A stretch of 64,000 nt of DNA from an uncultured Planctomycetota bacterium. GTDB taxonomy: Bacteria > Planctomycetota > Planctomycetia > Gemmatales > HRBIN36. Below the pieces are notes generated by a model. The model was not told where the DNA came from and did no database searches. It worked only from the letters and a program-made list of their open reading frames with translations. Position 1 is the stretch's first letter. Every line of letters begins with the position of its first letter. Position numbers and translations under genes: made by a program. The stretch spans positions 1 through 64,000 of the forward strand of contig CALFAY010000022.1 of the NCBI GenBank assembly GCA_937944855.1, read 5' to 3'. Positions 1-7,719 of the stretch are shown piece after piece.

Positions 1-380
1 GGGCGCAGGTCCCGCAGCCGGACCCGCAGCCGTGGGTCAGCTTCAGCACCAGCAATTACACCGTTGGCGAAGGGGACGGCAGCGTGACGATCACGGTGAC
101 GCTGAGCGCGAGTTCGACTCAGACCGTGACGGTGGATTATGAGACGGTTGATGGGACCGCGAGTTCTTGGCCCGACGAGCGCGATTACGTGCCCACAAGC
201 GGCACGCTCACCTTTGCTCCAGGCGAAACGATCAAGACAATCGTGGTTACGATCGTCGAGAACACCTGCTGCGAGGACAACGAGACATTCACGGTAATGT
301 TATCCAATCCCGTTGGAGCGAACCTCGGCTCGCCCTCCACAGCCACGGTCACGATCCTGGATGATGACGTGTGTCCATGA
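1..380 (+). CDS. Calx-beta domain protein, C-terminal end (5' cut by window)
   Basis: The frame is open from base 3 and ends at the TGA at 378-380. The visible part starts with a short Pro/Gln-rich linker and then a Calx-beta type beta-sandwich: VSFSTSNYTVGEGDG, a central YETVDGTA segment, FAPGETIKTI, and the closing TATVTILDDD. These are the hallmark strands and the terminal acidic Ca-binding patch of the family. Calx-beta modules occur in large exported or surface proteins of planctomycetes, so this is probably the tail of a long extracellular protein. The true start lies outside the window. A Cys-rich secreted protein follows on the same strand after a short gap. Confidence 0.85.
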   Translation, partial: AQVPQPDPQPWVSFSTSNYTVGEGDGSVTITVTLSASSTQTVTVDYETVDGTASSWPDERDYVPTSGTLTFAPGETIKTIVVTIVENTCCEDNETFTVMLSNPVGANLGSPSTATVTILDDDVCP

Positions 381-418
381 ATCACCCAGGAGAGCGCTCA
401 GCGCGCCTTTGAAAGCAG

Positions 419-919
419 TTGGCAGTGAGTACGCGACAGGGGTTCACCTTCTGGCTGCTATTTCTTCTGGTTGCTGTTGTGCCGCCCTCGATTTGGGCTC
501 CAGAAGAGTTGTGCTACTGGCTGGATGGTTACCGGCCGTTGAGCCCATACGAAGCAGCTCTGGAGATGGGCGGGACCAAGTGCTATGGCATGTACTGTTC
601 TCAGGTCCCTTCATCGCCTTGTCCCACAGGGCCTGCGGGGCAATGGGGTTGCGCAGGGCGAACTGTGCTTACATGTACGACAGTCGGAGAGTGCATCAGT
701 TGCACTGGCCCTCGAACCACCCTGATCCGACCCTGTAGGCCCGGCTTCCCTGAGAATTGGTGTGAGCAACTGACCTATGACGGAACTTGCGGTACCAAGC
801 TAACACGCCCTTGCACTTGGCTACCGCCAACAGGCCCCTGTATCTGCAGTGCTGCAGCCTTTACGTTCTGGCCGGGCACGAATTGTCCGGTAGGTAATTG
901 CACGAGTGGCATCAATTGA
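419..919 (+). CDS. small secreted cysteine-rich protein
   Basis: Codes for about 166 residues from TTG 419, or about 164 from GTG 425; neither start has a convincing Shine-Dalgarno. Residues 8-25 form a hydrophobic export signal (FTFWLLFLLVAVVPPSIWA). The rest is a Cys/Pro/Gly/Thr-rich chain with 16 cysteines, several as C-x(3-6)-C pairs, ending near CPVGNC. The pattern suggests a disulfide-stabilised extracellular peptide. I do not recognise a named family. It lies upstream of a C39-peptidase/DUF1573 fusion and a MauE/DoxX-like redox membrane gene, so it could be a substrate of that machinery (inference). A lineage-specific surface protein is the simpler alternative. Confidence 0.6.
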   Translation: MAVSTRQGFTFWLLFLLVAVVPPSIWAPEELCYWLDGYRPLSPYEAALEMGGTKCYGMYCSQVPSSPCPTGPAGQWGCAGRTVLTCTTVGECISCTGPRTTLIRPCRPGFPENWCEQLTYDGTCGTKLTRPCTWLPPTGPCICSAAAFTFWPGTNCPVGNCTSGIN

Positions 920-1059
920 GGAATTGCGTGCTGCAACGGCTCCTCGCGGACCCGGCCGGCCAAGTCCAAATTGGAGGCCGGCGGATGCGTCCCGTTAGGG
1001 CTGCGAGCAACTCCGAAAGTCCAGCACCAAGGCCGTTTCATAGCACAGGGAGCCTCGAA

Positions 1060-2361
1060 ATGTGCGGCTGTCTGGCTCAACTATTGCTAATGGTCAACTG
1101 CTTCCAGCCGGGCGCTACCTTGTCGAACGAACAGAGTGAAACATGGACCGTTTCTCGGGTTCTGCAAGTCGTTGAAGGTCGCGAGCAATCGCTGGTAGGC
1201 TTAGAGGCCACGCACGAGGTGTCTGAAGGCCTGCTCACCAAAGACTATCGCAAGTACCATGAAGCGCGGCAGGAATCGGCGCGACTTATGCTTGAGGCTT
1301 TGGGCAAGCCTCCACCCCCCCCGTCAACCGGACCCGAGCCAAAACCACACCCCTCCGCCGCGGTATCGGCTTCGTTATTGTCGAGGCAGGGACGGCCTCC
1401 TGCGCTTCGATCGGTTCGATATCCTTGACCACAACGAAGGCCCGGTGGAGCGCCTCGCTTCGTACATCGTTTACGACGGCAAGCAATGGTGGGCCGTCAC
1501 CGGAAATCGCGCGCTGCTGAGCGACGGGGATCTGATCCCTCGGGAGGGTCGTTTACTTGGGCTTGACCTCGACTGGGATGAAACGGGAAACCATCCGGTT
1601 AAGACGCATTCTCTGGCAGCTGGATTGAAGGCACTCAACGCATCGGGCCTTGTGTCGATGGCCCCCCGGTCGAAGGATCACGACGCGCGTCTGGTTGGCC
1701 TGATCGCGAGGAATTCGGCGGGCGGGGATTTGCCCAAAGATGTGTTCAGGGAACATCTGCTGGAGTTTGATCCCCAACTGGGCTTGGCTTTGGTGCGGCA
1801 TGAAGTTCGGATCGTCCGCAAGATTGACCAAGCGTATCTCGAAGCGACCACGGATTTTACCGTGGAACGTTGGGAGGAGTTCCAAGAGTTCCCAGCGGCG
1901 TGTGGTTGCCGATGCGCTACTGGGCTGGAGCTTATAGCGGTGTGGTATTCCCCAAATCAGGGACCAAGTATCCCCGCGGGTTCGATTTCGAGAAGAGCTT
2001 CCCAAAGGACTACCGGGTGGAAACCTTCCTCACGGGCGAGACCAAAGCCCGGGTGCTGAAGCTGAAAACCGAGCAGCAGTTCGACCCGAGCAGCTTCAAG
2101 CCCGACCTGCCCCGCGATGTGATCGTCCACGATGTGGTCAACAATAGGTCCTATCAAACGAATGAGCTCATTCCCGTGAACTTGGAAGAAGACATGCGGC
2201 AGGCGTTTGCCGCCTCGCGCAAGGCCGGCTACGGCGTGTGGATTTGGGTGGTGGTTGCCAATGTGGTATTGCTTGGAGGCTTTGGGGCTTGGTTGTGGTG
2301 GCGTCGGCGAAGAGCCAAGAAAGGTCCGCAGCAGGGTGCCGCAGTCGGTCCAATCAGCTAG
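1060..2361 (+). pseudogene. membrane-anchored secreted protein, broken by two compensating frameshifts
   Basis: Three overlapping frames give one continuous protein. Frame 1 runs from ATG 1060 (MCGCLAQLLLMVNC, signal-like) to a proline-rich stretch. Frame 2 resumes after the 8-C run at 1315-1322 with GRDGLLRFDRF and continues to TVERWEEFQE. Frame 1 returns near 1888 as VPSGVWLPMRYW and continues to the stop at 2361. The shifts are +1 then -1. The C-terminus has one membrane helix (about 2236-2310) followed by WWRRRRAKK, so the protein would be exported and anchored. The WEEFQE/GVWLP style resembles secreted planctomycete proteins of unknown function. The stop lies 9 bases before the C39-DUF1573 gene, suggesting one operon. 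Whether the shifts are real or assembly errors is undecided. Confidence 0.65.
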
Positions 2362-2370
2362 GAATGGAAG

Positions 2371-4041
2371 ATGATCTCGAAAGCGCGATCCTGTTGCCGA
2401 GCTCTCGCCCTTGCTCTCTTGCTTCCCTGCGCCGGCGCCGACGAGCCCGACTTGCCTGGTGACTGGCGCGAGGTCCAACTCGAAAGCAATTGGTGCGGGG
2501 CGAAATGCCTCTGGGTTATCGCCAAGGGTATGAACAAGCCGTACTTTCTCGAAGAGATCAAAGCGTTCTGCCCCGCTGGCAAGGAACGAGACGGCGTGCT
2601 GAGCCTGGACGACCTCAAGCGGGGCGCGGAACGGTGCGGGCTCAGCGCCATGGTCGTCCGCTGCAGGTATGACTGGCTCGCCCGCAAGGGATCTCCGGCC
2701 ATCACGCTGCATCGTTTCCCGGGGCCGAATCAGCAAGGGATCGTTAACCATTTTGTGGTATGCCTCGGCGGCGACGCCGACAGCGTCCGCGTGATCGATC
2801 CGTTCTCTTCAGGCACGGCTACCCTGGTCAAACGGGAAGTCTTTGACCGAAGCTGGACGGGCGACGCCCTGGTGATCGCCGAGTCTCCAGACGCGCTTCC
2901 CAGTCAGGCGGGATGGTACGTGGCCGTGGCGCTGACAGCTCTCGTGATGGCCGGCATGGGACTCTTCCTCGTTAGCAAGCGGAGACGCCACGGCGCGCTC
3001 TTGGTCGTGGGCGTCCTGAGCGTGCTCACACTCAGCGGATGTTCCAGGGCCAAGCCGGTGTTGCAGTTCGATCATTTGCACCACGATTTCGGAGTTTTGT
3101 GGCGAGACTACAGCGCTGAGGGACTGGAGAAGCGCCACACGTTTCCCTTTGTCAACCAGTCGAGCGTTCCGGTGCGGATCACGAAGGTGCGGCCGGGCTG
3201 CGGCTGTTTGGATGTCGATTATCCGAAGGAACCGATTCCTCCTGGCGGTAAGGGAGAAATCACCCTCACAGTGGACTTCCGTGATCGATTGGCCCGCTTC
3301 ACGACCTATGCCAGTGTGTTCCTGAACGACGACAAGTCTAACCCCATCGAGCTCAGCGTCAGCAGCTTCGTCGTGGGCGCGGTGAAGGTGTCGCCCGAGC
3401 AGCTCGATTTCGGCGGCATTCCTGCCGGCAAGGCAGCGTCACGCACACTCACGGTGCGTATCCCTCTGGCGCCGGATGAGCAGCAAGCCAAGATCGAGGA
3501 GTGTTCGTGGAAGATGGGCGTGTTCCGCTGCGAGGTCACGGGGCCGCGCAATGAAGAAGCATACTCGCCGGGCAGTGGGATACACGTCAGCGTATTCACG
3601 ATCAAAGTGACAGGCACGCCCCAGGCGGTCGGCGCCCCGCTCGACGACCTGCTGACCTTGCGGATTTCTGGACGCAAAGAGCCGTTCACAGTCCACGTGC
3701 ATGCTCGGGGCGCCCATCCCCGACTGGTCGTTGAACCTGCGATGATTCATTTGGGACCGGTCGGTGCCGAGCCGGTCAGACGCAAGAGCATCATCCGTGG
3801 CACTTCCAAGGCGCCCCCACCCGTTACCGGGGTCGCCTCCTCTTCTCCCGATGTCCACGCCTGGTTCGAAAAGAATCCCGACAGTCCGATGGAGTTGTTC
3901 TTGTGGGTAGAGGCGAAACCCGGCGCCGCGCGCTTTGTTGAAGGAACTGTGACACTGAAGATCGACGATGCCATGTATCCGGAGTGCCCTGTTCCTTTCG
4001 TCGGCTACCGGGTCGAAACGAGCGCAGGGCGGTCAAGGTGA
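2371..4041 (+). CDS. C39-like cysteine peptidase fused to DUF1573 domains
   Basis: 556 residues; ATG 2371 follows AGGA and GGAAG motifs. Residues 1-23 are a signal peptide. Residues 30-175 look like a C39 papain-fold peptidase: the LESNWCGAKCLW block holds the presumed nucleophile Cys, VNHFVVC the His and VIDPF the Asp. Two hydrophobic segments follow (about 190-212 and 215-231), the second ending in LTLSGC, which resembles a lipobox or old lipoprotein junction. Residues 235-550 carry DUF1573-type beta domains (HDFGVLWR, RPGCGCLDVDYP, LDFGGIPAG, IHLGPVG). C39 enzymes process double-glycine leader peptides; DUF1573 is a cell-surface domain of unknown role. A fusion through an internal signal-like segment is unusual. 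The gene is intact although both neighbours are damaged. Confidence 0.8.
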   Translation: MISKARSCCRALALALLLPCAGADEPDLPGDWREVQLESNWCGAKCLWVIAKGMNKPYFLEEIKAFCPAGKERDGVLSLDDLKRGAERCGLSAMVVRCRYDWLARKGSPAITLHRFPGPNQQGIVNHFVVCLGGDADSVRVIDPFSSGTATLVKREVFDRSWTGDALVIAESPDALPSQAGWYVAVALTALVMAGMGLFLVSKRRRHGALLVVGVLSVLTLSGCSRAKPVLQFDHLHHDFGVLWRDYSAEGLEKRHTFPFVNQSSVPVRITKVRPGCGCLDVDYPKEPIPPGGKGEITLTVDFRDRLARFTTYASVFLNDDKSNPIELSVSSFVVGAVKVSPEQLDFGGIPAGKAASRTLTVRIPLAPDEQQAKIEECSWKMGVFRCEVTGPRNEEAYSPGSGIHVSVFTIKVTGTPQAVGAPLDDLLTLRISGRKEPFTVHVHARGAHPRLVVEPAMIHLGPVGAEPVRRKSIIRGTSKAPPPVTGVASSSPDVHAWFEKNPDSPMELFLWVEAKPGAARFVEGTVTLKIDDAMYPECPVPFVGYRVETSAGRSR

Positions 4042-4090
4042 AGCACCCATGTCGCAACCTGCCGTGGATTCTTGGTCGCGTTACTAGCTT

Positions 4091-4306
4091 GTGATCGAAC
4101 GGCTCTTCCGCTCAGCCTTTGTCCCTGTAGCGCTGGCCGGCGTCTTGCTGCTGAGCGCATTCCTCAAGGGTTACGAGCTGGCCACGGAGGAACTGAGCCC
4201 CAGCACCTTCCTGCGCTCGCGCTGGTTTCTAACACTTGTGGTGATGTACGAAGTGGCCCTGGCCGCGCTGTTGGCGTGGCAGCCTGGCGGTTGTCGATCG
4301 TTTTAA
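4091..4306 (+). pseudogene. truncated MauE/DoxX-like redox membrane protein
   Basis: Begins at GTG 4091 and stops after 71 residues. It has a first membrane helix (FVPVALAGVLLLSAFLKGYEL) and a second (FLTLVVMYEVALAALLAWQ). The arrangement and the RSRWFL loop match the N-terminal half of MauE/DoxX-like proteins, which normally have four helices and roughly 130-180 residues. Such proteins support periplasmic disulfide or quinone redox chemistry. The reading frame collapses at 4306, where base composition changes to AT-rich and an inverted repeat appears, so the 3' half was probably lost in a rearrangement. It lies 49 bases after the C39-DUF1573 gene. A genuine two-helix small protein cannot be excluded. 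Confidence 0.55.
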
Positions 4307-4319
4307 AAGCAAAAACGCC

Positions 4320-4340
4320 GCGGTTTAGGGCCAAAACCGC
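4320..4340. repeat. 7-bp inverted repeat at the truncation point
   Basis: GCGGTTT (4320-4326) and AAACCGC (4334-4340) are perfect inverted copies around a 7-base loop. On the minus strand the hairpin is followed by a T-rich tract (4311-4315), so it could act as a terminator, although no minus-strand gene lies nearby. It marks the junction between the truncated MauE-like frame and the AT-rich scar. It may be a remnant of an element end, but no second copy was found in the window. Confidence 0.4.
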
Positions 4341-4452
4341 CTAGGCCATTGCGTGCCTCTTTGCACGCCTAATACCGCAACTTCAATGCCGAGTTGGGAA
4401 TGGTCGTTCTGCAAAAGGGTCTGAGTTTCCAACGTGCAAGTCATTGCTTATT

Positions 4453-4551
4453 ATGCCCATTCCTCGCATAATTAGCCAGGTTGGACAGACGTTAAATATC
4501 GTAGTAGGATTATTTCTGGGTGCATTAGGATTTCTATTTTCGGGTCATTAA
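4453..4551 (+). CDS. possible 32-residue membrane peptide in AT-rich scar
   Basis: Starts at ATG 4453 and ends with TAA 4549-4551. It begins MPIPRII, has one hydrophobic stretch (NIVVGLFLGALGFLFSG) and ends in histidine. Composition is clearly more AT-rich than the surroundings and codon use is unlike the neighbours (TTA, ATA, GTA). No clear ribosome binding site is visible. The next frame-1 codons after its stop belong to the enolase-superfamily remnant, so the frame may instead be an imported fragment. It could equally be chance. Confidence 0.2.
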   Translation: MPIPRIISQVGQTLNIVVGLFLGALGFLFSGH

Positions 4552-4752
4552 ACTGGCCTGCCTGCCGATCTGCCTCTCATCGCCGCCTTGCCGGTGGCTC
4601 ACCAGGTTGAGTATCTGTCCCCAGCCCCGTACATTGAGGAAATCATCGCCGAACCCTTCCGACTCGACGCGGAGGGTTGCTTGCAAGTGCCAAACCGGCC
4701 CGGACTGGGAATCGAACTGAGCCTGGAGGCCGTGGCACGCTACGGTTTTTGA
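4552..4752 (+). pseudogene. 3' remnant of an enolase-superfamily (mandelate racemase-like) gene
   Basis: The frame after the TAA at 4549 reads LPADLPLIAALPVAHQVEYL, then PYIEEIIAEP, EGCLQVPNRPGLGIEL and AVARYGF, ending at TGA 4750-4752. The xVPxxPGLGIEL ending followed by a short helix is the standard C-terminus of mandelate racemase/galactonate dehydratase-like enzymes. Only about 66 codons remain of an expected 370-400, and the barrel with its metal ligands is absent, so it cannot be functional. It lies 28 bases before an SDR gene, a common partner in sugar-acid catabolism, suggesting a two-gene pathway that lost its first enzyme. Confidence 0.7.
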
Positions 4753-4780
4753 CGCAGCACACGGGGGGAGTGACTGCACG

Positions 4781-5524
4781 ATGGTTGAGCATTTCAGTTT
4801 GCGCGGTCGGGTCGCTCTGGTGACGGGCGGCGGACAAGGTATCGGAGAAGCCATCTGCCGCCGTCTGGCCGCGGCGGGAGCCAAAGTTGCGGTCTTCGAT
4901 CGGGACGCCGAAAAGGCCCAGAAAATTGCCCAGGAAATCGACGGTTTGCCTATCGCCGGCGACGTATGCAGCGAAGCGGACATGGTTCGTGCCCTGTCCC
5001 TGGTCACGCTTCTGGGACCGCTCGAGATCCTAATCAACAACGCGGGCATCACTGGCAAGTCTGCCGCCACCTGGGAGTTGGACCGGGCGGAGTTCGAGAA
5101 AGTGTTGCAGGTCAATTTGGTCGCTCCGTTCTGCTGGTGTCGGGCCGTGCTGCCCGGGATGCTTCAACGCCGTTTCGGCCGCATCGTGAACATCGCCTCA
5201 ATCGCAGGCAAGGAAGGAAATCCGATGCTCGGTCCGTATTCGGCCAGCAAGGCGGGTTTGATCGCGTTGACCAAGTCGATGGCCAAGGAGGTAGCCGGGC
5301 AGGGCGACATCACCATCAATTCCGTGTCTCCCGCCGTCATCGCCACGCCGATTTTGGAAGGTTTGCCGCAGAAGACGATTGATTATATGGTCAGCCGCAT
5401 TCCGATGGGCCGGGTCGGCACGCCGGAGGAAGTCGCCGCCGTGGTGCACTTCCTGGTCAGCGCCGAGGCTAGCTTCACGACTGGCCAATGTTACGACGTC
5501 AGCGGCGGCCGCGCGACGTATTGA
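4781..5524 (+). CDS. SDR-family oxidoreductase (FabG-like)
   Basis: 247 residues; ATG 4781 is preceded by a GGGGGGAG motif. Classical short-chain dehydrogenase features are present: TGGGQGIG (residues 15-22) for NAD(P) binding, the LINNAG strand, the catalytic ASIAG serine region, and YSASK with Tyr153 and Lys157. The C-terminal YDVSGGRATY is typical of this sugar/acyl-oxidoreductase subgroup. It is cytosolic and probably oxidises or reduces a hydroxyl on a sugar acid or related compound. Context supports sugar-acid metabolism because the 3' remnant of a dehydratase-like gene lies directly upstream. Specificity cannot be read from the sequence; a fatty-acid FabG role is less likely because no fab genes are nearby. 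Confidence 0.9.
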   Translation: MVEHFSLRGRVALVTGGGQGIGEAICRRLAAAGAKVAVFDRDAEKAQKIAQEIDGLPIAGDVCSEADMVRALSLVTLLGPLEILINNAGITGKSAATWELDRAEFEKVLQVNLVAPFCWCRAVLPGMLQRRFGRIVNIASIAGKEGNPMLGPYSASKAGLIALTKSMAKEVAGQGDITINSVSPAVIATPILEGLPQKTIDYMVSRIPMGRVGTPEEVAAVVHFLVSAEASFTTGQCYDVSGGRATY

Positions 5525-5551
5525 GGGGTGTTCCGACAGTTTTCTGCGGAC

Positions 5552-5574
5552 AAAAAAGAGGCCGACTCGGCCTC
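5552..5574 (-). terminator. Rho-independent terminator of the RRM gene
   Basis: GAGGCC (5558-5563) pairs with GGCCTC (5569-5574) around a 5-base loop. On the minus strand the hairpin is followed by six T residues (A tract at 5552-5557). It lies about 60 bases downstream of the stop of the minus-strand RNA-binding protein and separates it from the convergent SDR gene. Confidence 0.8.
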
Positions 5575-5632
5575 GGCCTGGCAGCCGGACCTCGTCGGCC
5601 TGGAGTTCTTGATCGTCCTGCGGATGCGACGG

Positions 5633-5956
5633 TCAGTAGCGGCGTCCGCCGCCGTAGCCGCCGCGACCGCCTCCGCGATTCCCGTACCCGCCGCGGCCTC
5701 CCCGCTCTTCACGGGGCCGAGCCTCGTTGACCGTCAAGTTGCGGCCGTTGTGCTCCTGCCCGTGGAGGGCGTTGATCGCGGCCTGGGCCTCGTCATCGCT
5801 GCCCATCTCCACGAACCCGAATCCCTTGGATCGGCCAGTGTCCCGGTCCACGATGATCTGGGTCGAGACGACTGTGCCATGAGCCTCGAACAGCTGTTGA
5901 AGCTCGCTCTCGGAAACCCCGTATGCCAAGTTTCCCACGTACAACTTCCTGCCCAT
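5633..5956 (-). CDS. RRM RNA-binding protein with Gly-rich tail
   Basis: 107 residues. The start at 5956 (MGRKLYVGNL) is chosen over the upstream in-frame ATG at 5971 because GGAGG lies 6 bases before it. A single RNA recognition motif fills residues 3-80, with RNP2 LYVGNL and RNP1 KGFGFVEM. The tail is RGG-rich (GGRGGYGNRGGGRGG). This matches the small Rbp-type glycine-rich proteins of cyanobacteria and planctomycetes, which bind RNA and are often cold-responsive. It is monocistronic with its own terminator. A long leader (5957-6348) separates it from the divergent adk gene. Confidence 0.92.
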   Translation of the reverse strand: MGRKLYVGNLAYGVSESELQQLFEAHGTVVSTQIIVDRDTGRSKGFGFVEMGSDDEAQAAINALHGQEHNGRNLTVNEARPREERGGRGGYGNRGGGRGGYGGGRRY

Positions 5957-6348
5957 GAAGGGCCTCCTCACATTGACGCTCGCCGGATCATCTGCCGTAC
6001 CCTACGATCCGCGATCCGACAAGCAACCTGCTTCCTCTGGAAAAGAACTTCACTTGGGCAGGCAGACAACAGACAGGCAAGATGTTCTTGGCAGGAACAC
6101 GGCCATGAAAGGTCGCTCGGCCCTCGATCAGCAGTATCCTACTCATCGCACGGATCGATTCCAAGGGGAATCTTCCAAAACTTCGCCAAATCGAGGCCGG
6201 GACTGCCCGTTCGCTGCTCGATGCCGACCGCTCGCCATGACACCGCTGCCTCGCCTTCTCCCTCACCGTTTGTGAAGATGCGTCCTACAATAGTTTTGCG
6301 CTTTTCTCACCAGCGGCGTGAGCGCGGCCGGACATTCGTGAGGCGTCC
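5957..6348. other. divergent intergenic region between the RRM gene and adk
   Basis: About 390 bases with no supported gene. It must contain the promoter of the RRM gene (minus) and of adk-map (plus). Apart from the GAGGAGG ribosome binding site of the RRM gene at its left edge, I see no strong hairpin, repeat or conserved motif. Short open frames on both strands lack coding character. Confidence 0.5.
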
Positions 6349-6936
6349 ATGCGGCTGATCTTTCTTGGCCCCCCTGGCAGCGGCAAGGGGACACAAGCGA
6401 AACTGCTTTGTCAGCGAGCGGGCCTGACCCACATCGCCACCGGCGACATTCTCCGCGAAGCCGTCCGCCAGGGTACGCCTCTGGGTGTGCAAGCCCGCAG
6501 CTACATGGATCAGGGCCAATACGTCCCTGATGACCTGGTCAACGCTATCATTGCCGAGCGGCTCTCGGCCCCGGACCGCCCGGAAGGCTTCGTCATGGAT
6601 GGCTACCCTCGGACGCTGGCTCAGGCTCAGGCCTTGGATGACCTGTTGCATCAGCTCAACCTGCCTCTGCACGCGGTCGTGTTGCTCAAGGTGTCCGACG
6701 ACGAGATCCTCTCCCGCATCCGGGGCCGGTTGGTGCAGGAACAGCGCAGCGACGACGCCGAGGAGACCGTGCGTGCCCGTCTGAAACTGTATCACGAGAC
6801 GCTGCCGGAGGTCATCGACTTCTATCGCCGCAAGGGATTACTCCGTGAACTGAGCGGCCAGGGCGACGTAGAGACCATCCATCGGGCCATACGCTGCGCT
6901 CTCGGCATGGGAGACGGACCATGCTCCGGGGCATGA
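6349..6936 (+). CDS. adk: adenylate kinase, short form
   Basis: 195 residues. Interconverts ATP + AMP and 2 ADP in the cytosol. The P-loop GPPGSGKGT is at residues 7-15, followed by the AMP-binding helix (HIATGDILR), the MDGYPRT motif and the LID entry RIRGRLVQ. The LID is short: after Arg the sequence goes directly to QRSDDAEETVRARL, without the four-Cys zinc insert of long-form enzymes. The map gene overlaps its 3' end by 16 bases. This adk-map pair is usual in the spc ribosomal operon, but no secY or ribosomal genes flank it here. Confidence 0.96.
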   Translation: MRLIFLGPPGSGKGTQAKLLCQRAGLTHIATGDILREAVRQGTPLGVQARSYMDQGQYVPDDLVNAIIAERLSAPDRPEGFVMDGYPRTLAQAQALDDLLHQLNLPLHAVVLLKVSDDEILSRIRGRLVQEQRSDDAEETVRARLKLYHETLPEVIDFYRRKGLLRELSGQGDVETIHRAIRCALGMGDGPCSGA

Positions 6937-7709
6937 TTCCCGAAAAACCTCCGCTCAAAACGGCGGAGGAAATCGCTCTCATGCGGGAGGCCGGGAAGGT
7001 CGTCGCCGAGGCCCTGCGCCTGGCTCGCCAGATGGCCCAACCCGGCGTCACCACCGGCGAGATCGACCGAGCGGTCGAGGACTTGTTCCAAAAGCGTGGG
7101 GCAATCTCGCTCTTCAAGGGTTACCCTGGTCGTGTGCCCTATCCGGCTGTGACCTGCATCTCACTCAACGAACAGGTCGTCCACGGCATACCCGGTCCCC
7201 GCAAGATCCAGCTCGGCGACCTGGTCAAGATCGACACGGCCTGCAAGCTCAATGGCTGGTGTGCGGATGCCGCCATCTGCGTGCCCGTCGGTGAGATCCA
7301 GCCCGAGATCCGCCGGCTGATCCAGGTCACGGAAGAAACCCTGCAAATCGCCATTCGAGAGGTCGGGCGCAAGCAGTGGTGGTCGGAGGTGGCGGCACTT
7401 ATGCAGAAGCATGTCCGCGACGCGGGTTTTTCCGTGGTCGAGAAGTTCGTCGGCCACGGCATCGGCCGGGTCATGCACGAACCGCCCCAGGTGCCCAACT
7501 ACGTCAGCCCGCAGACCAAACACGCCGACTTCCGCCTCGTGCCCGGTCTGGTTCTGGCCATCGAACCGATGGTCAACATGGGCCGCAAGGAGGTGGTCGA
7601 ACTGGCCGATCACTGGACCGTCATCACCCGCGATCGGCTGCCCAGCGCCCACTGCGAACATACCGTCGCCCTGACACTCAGCGGCGTCCAGGTGTTGACT
7701 TTGGATTGA
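6921..7709 (+). CDS. map: type I methionine aminopeptidase
   Basis: 262 residues. Removes the initiator methionine from nascent proteins. All five metal ligands of the pita-bread fold are visible: Asp105, Asp116, His179 (GHGIGRVMHEPP), Glu214 (LAIEPMV) and Glu246 (CEHTVAL). Spacing between the ligands matches the E. coli enzyme with an 8-10 residue offset. ATG 6921 lies inside the end of adk, with a GGGAG motif upstream; ATG 6933 is an alternative that would shorten it by four residues. Translation is probably coupled to adk. The gene ends 10 bases before the stop of the convergent cytochrome gene. Confidence 0.96.
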   Translation: MLRGMIPEKPPLKTAEEIALMREAGKVVAEALRLARQMAQPGVTTGEIDRAVEDLFQKRGAISLFKGYPGRVPYPAVTCISLNEQVVHGIPGPRKIQLGDLVKIDTACKLNGWCADAAICVPVGEIQPEIRRLIQVTEETLQIAIREVGRKQWWSEVAALMQKHVRDAGFSVVEKFVGHGIGRVMHEPPQVPNYVSPQTKHADFRLVPGLVLAIEPMVNMGRKEVVELADHWTVITRDRLPSAHCEHTVALTLSGVQVLTLD

Positions 7710-7719
7710 CGATTTCCCG

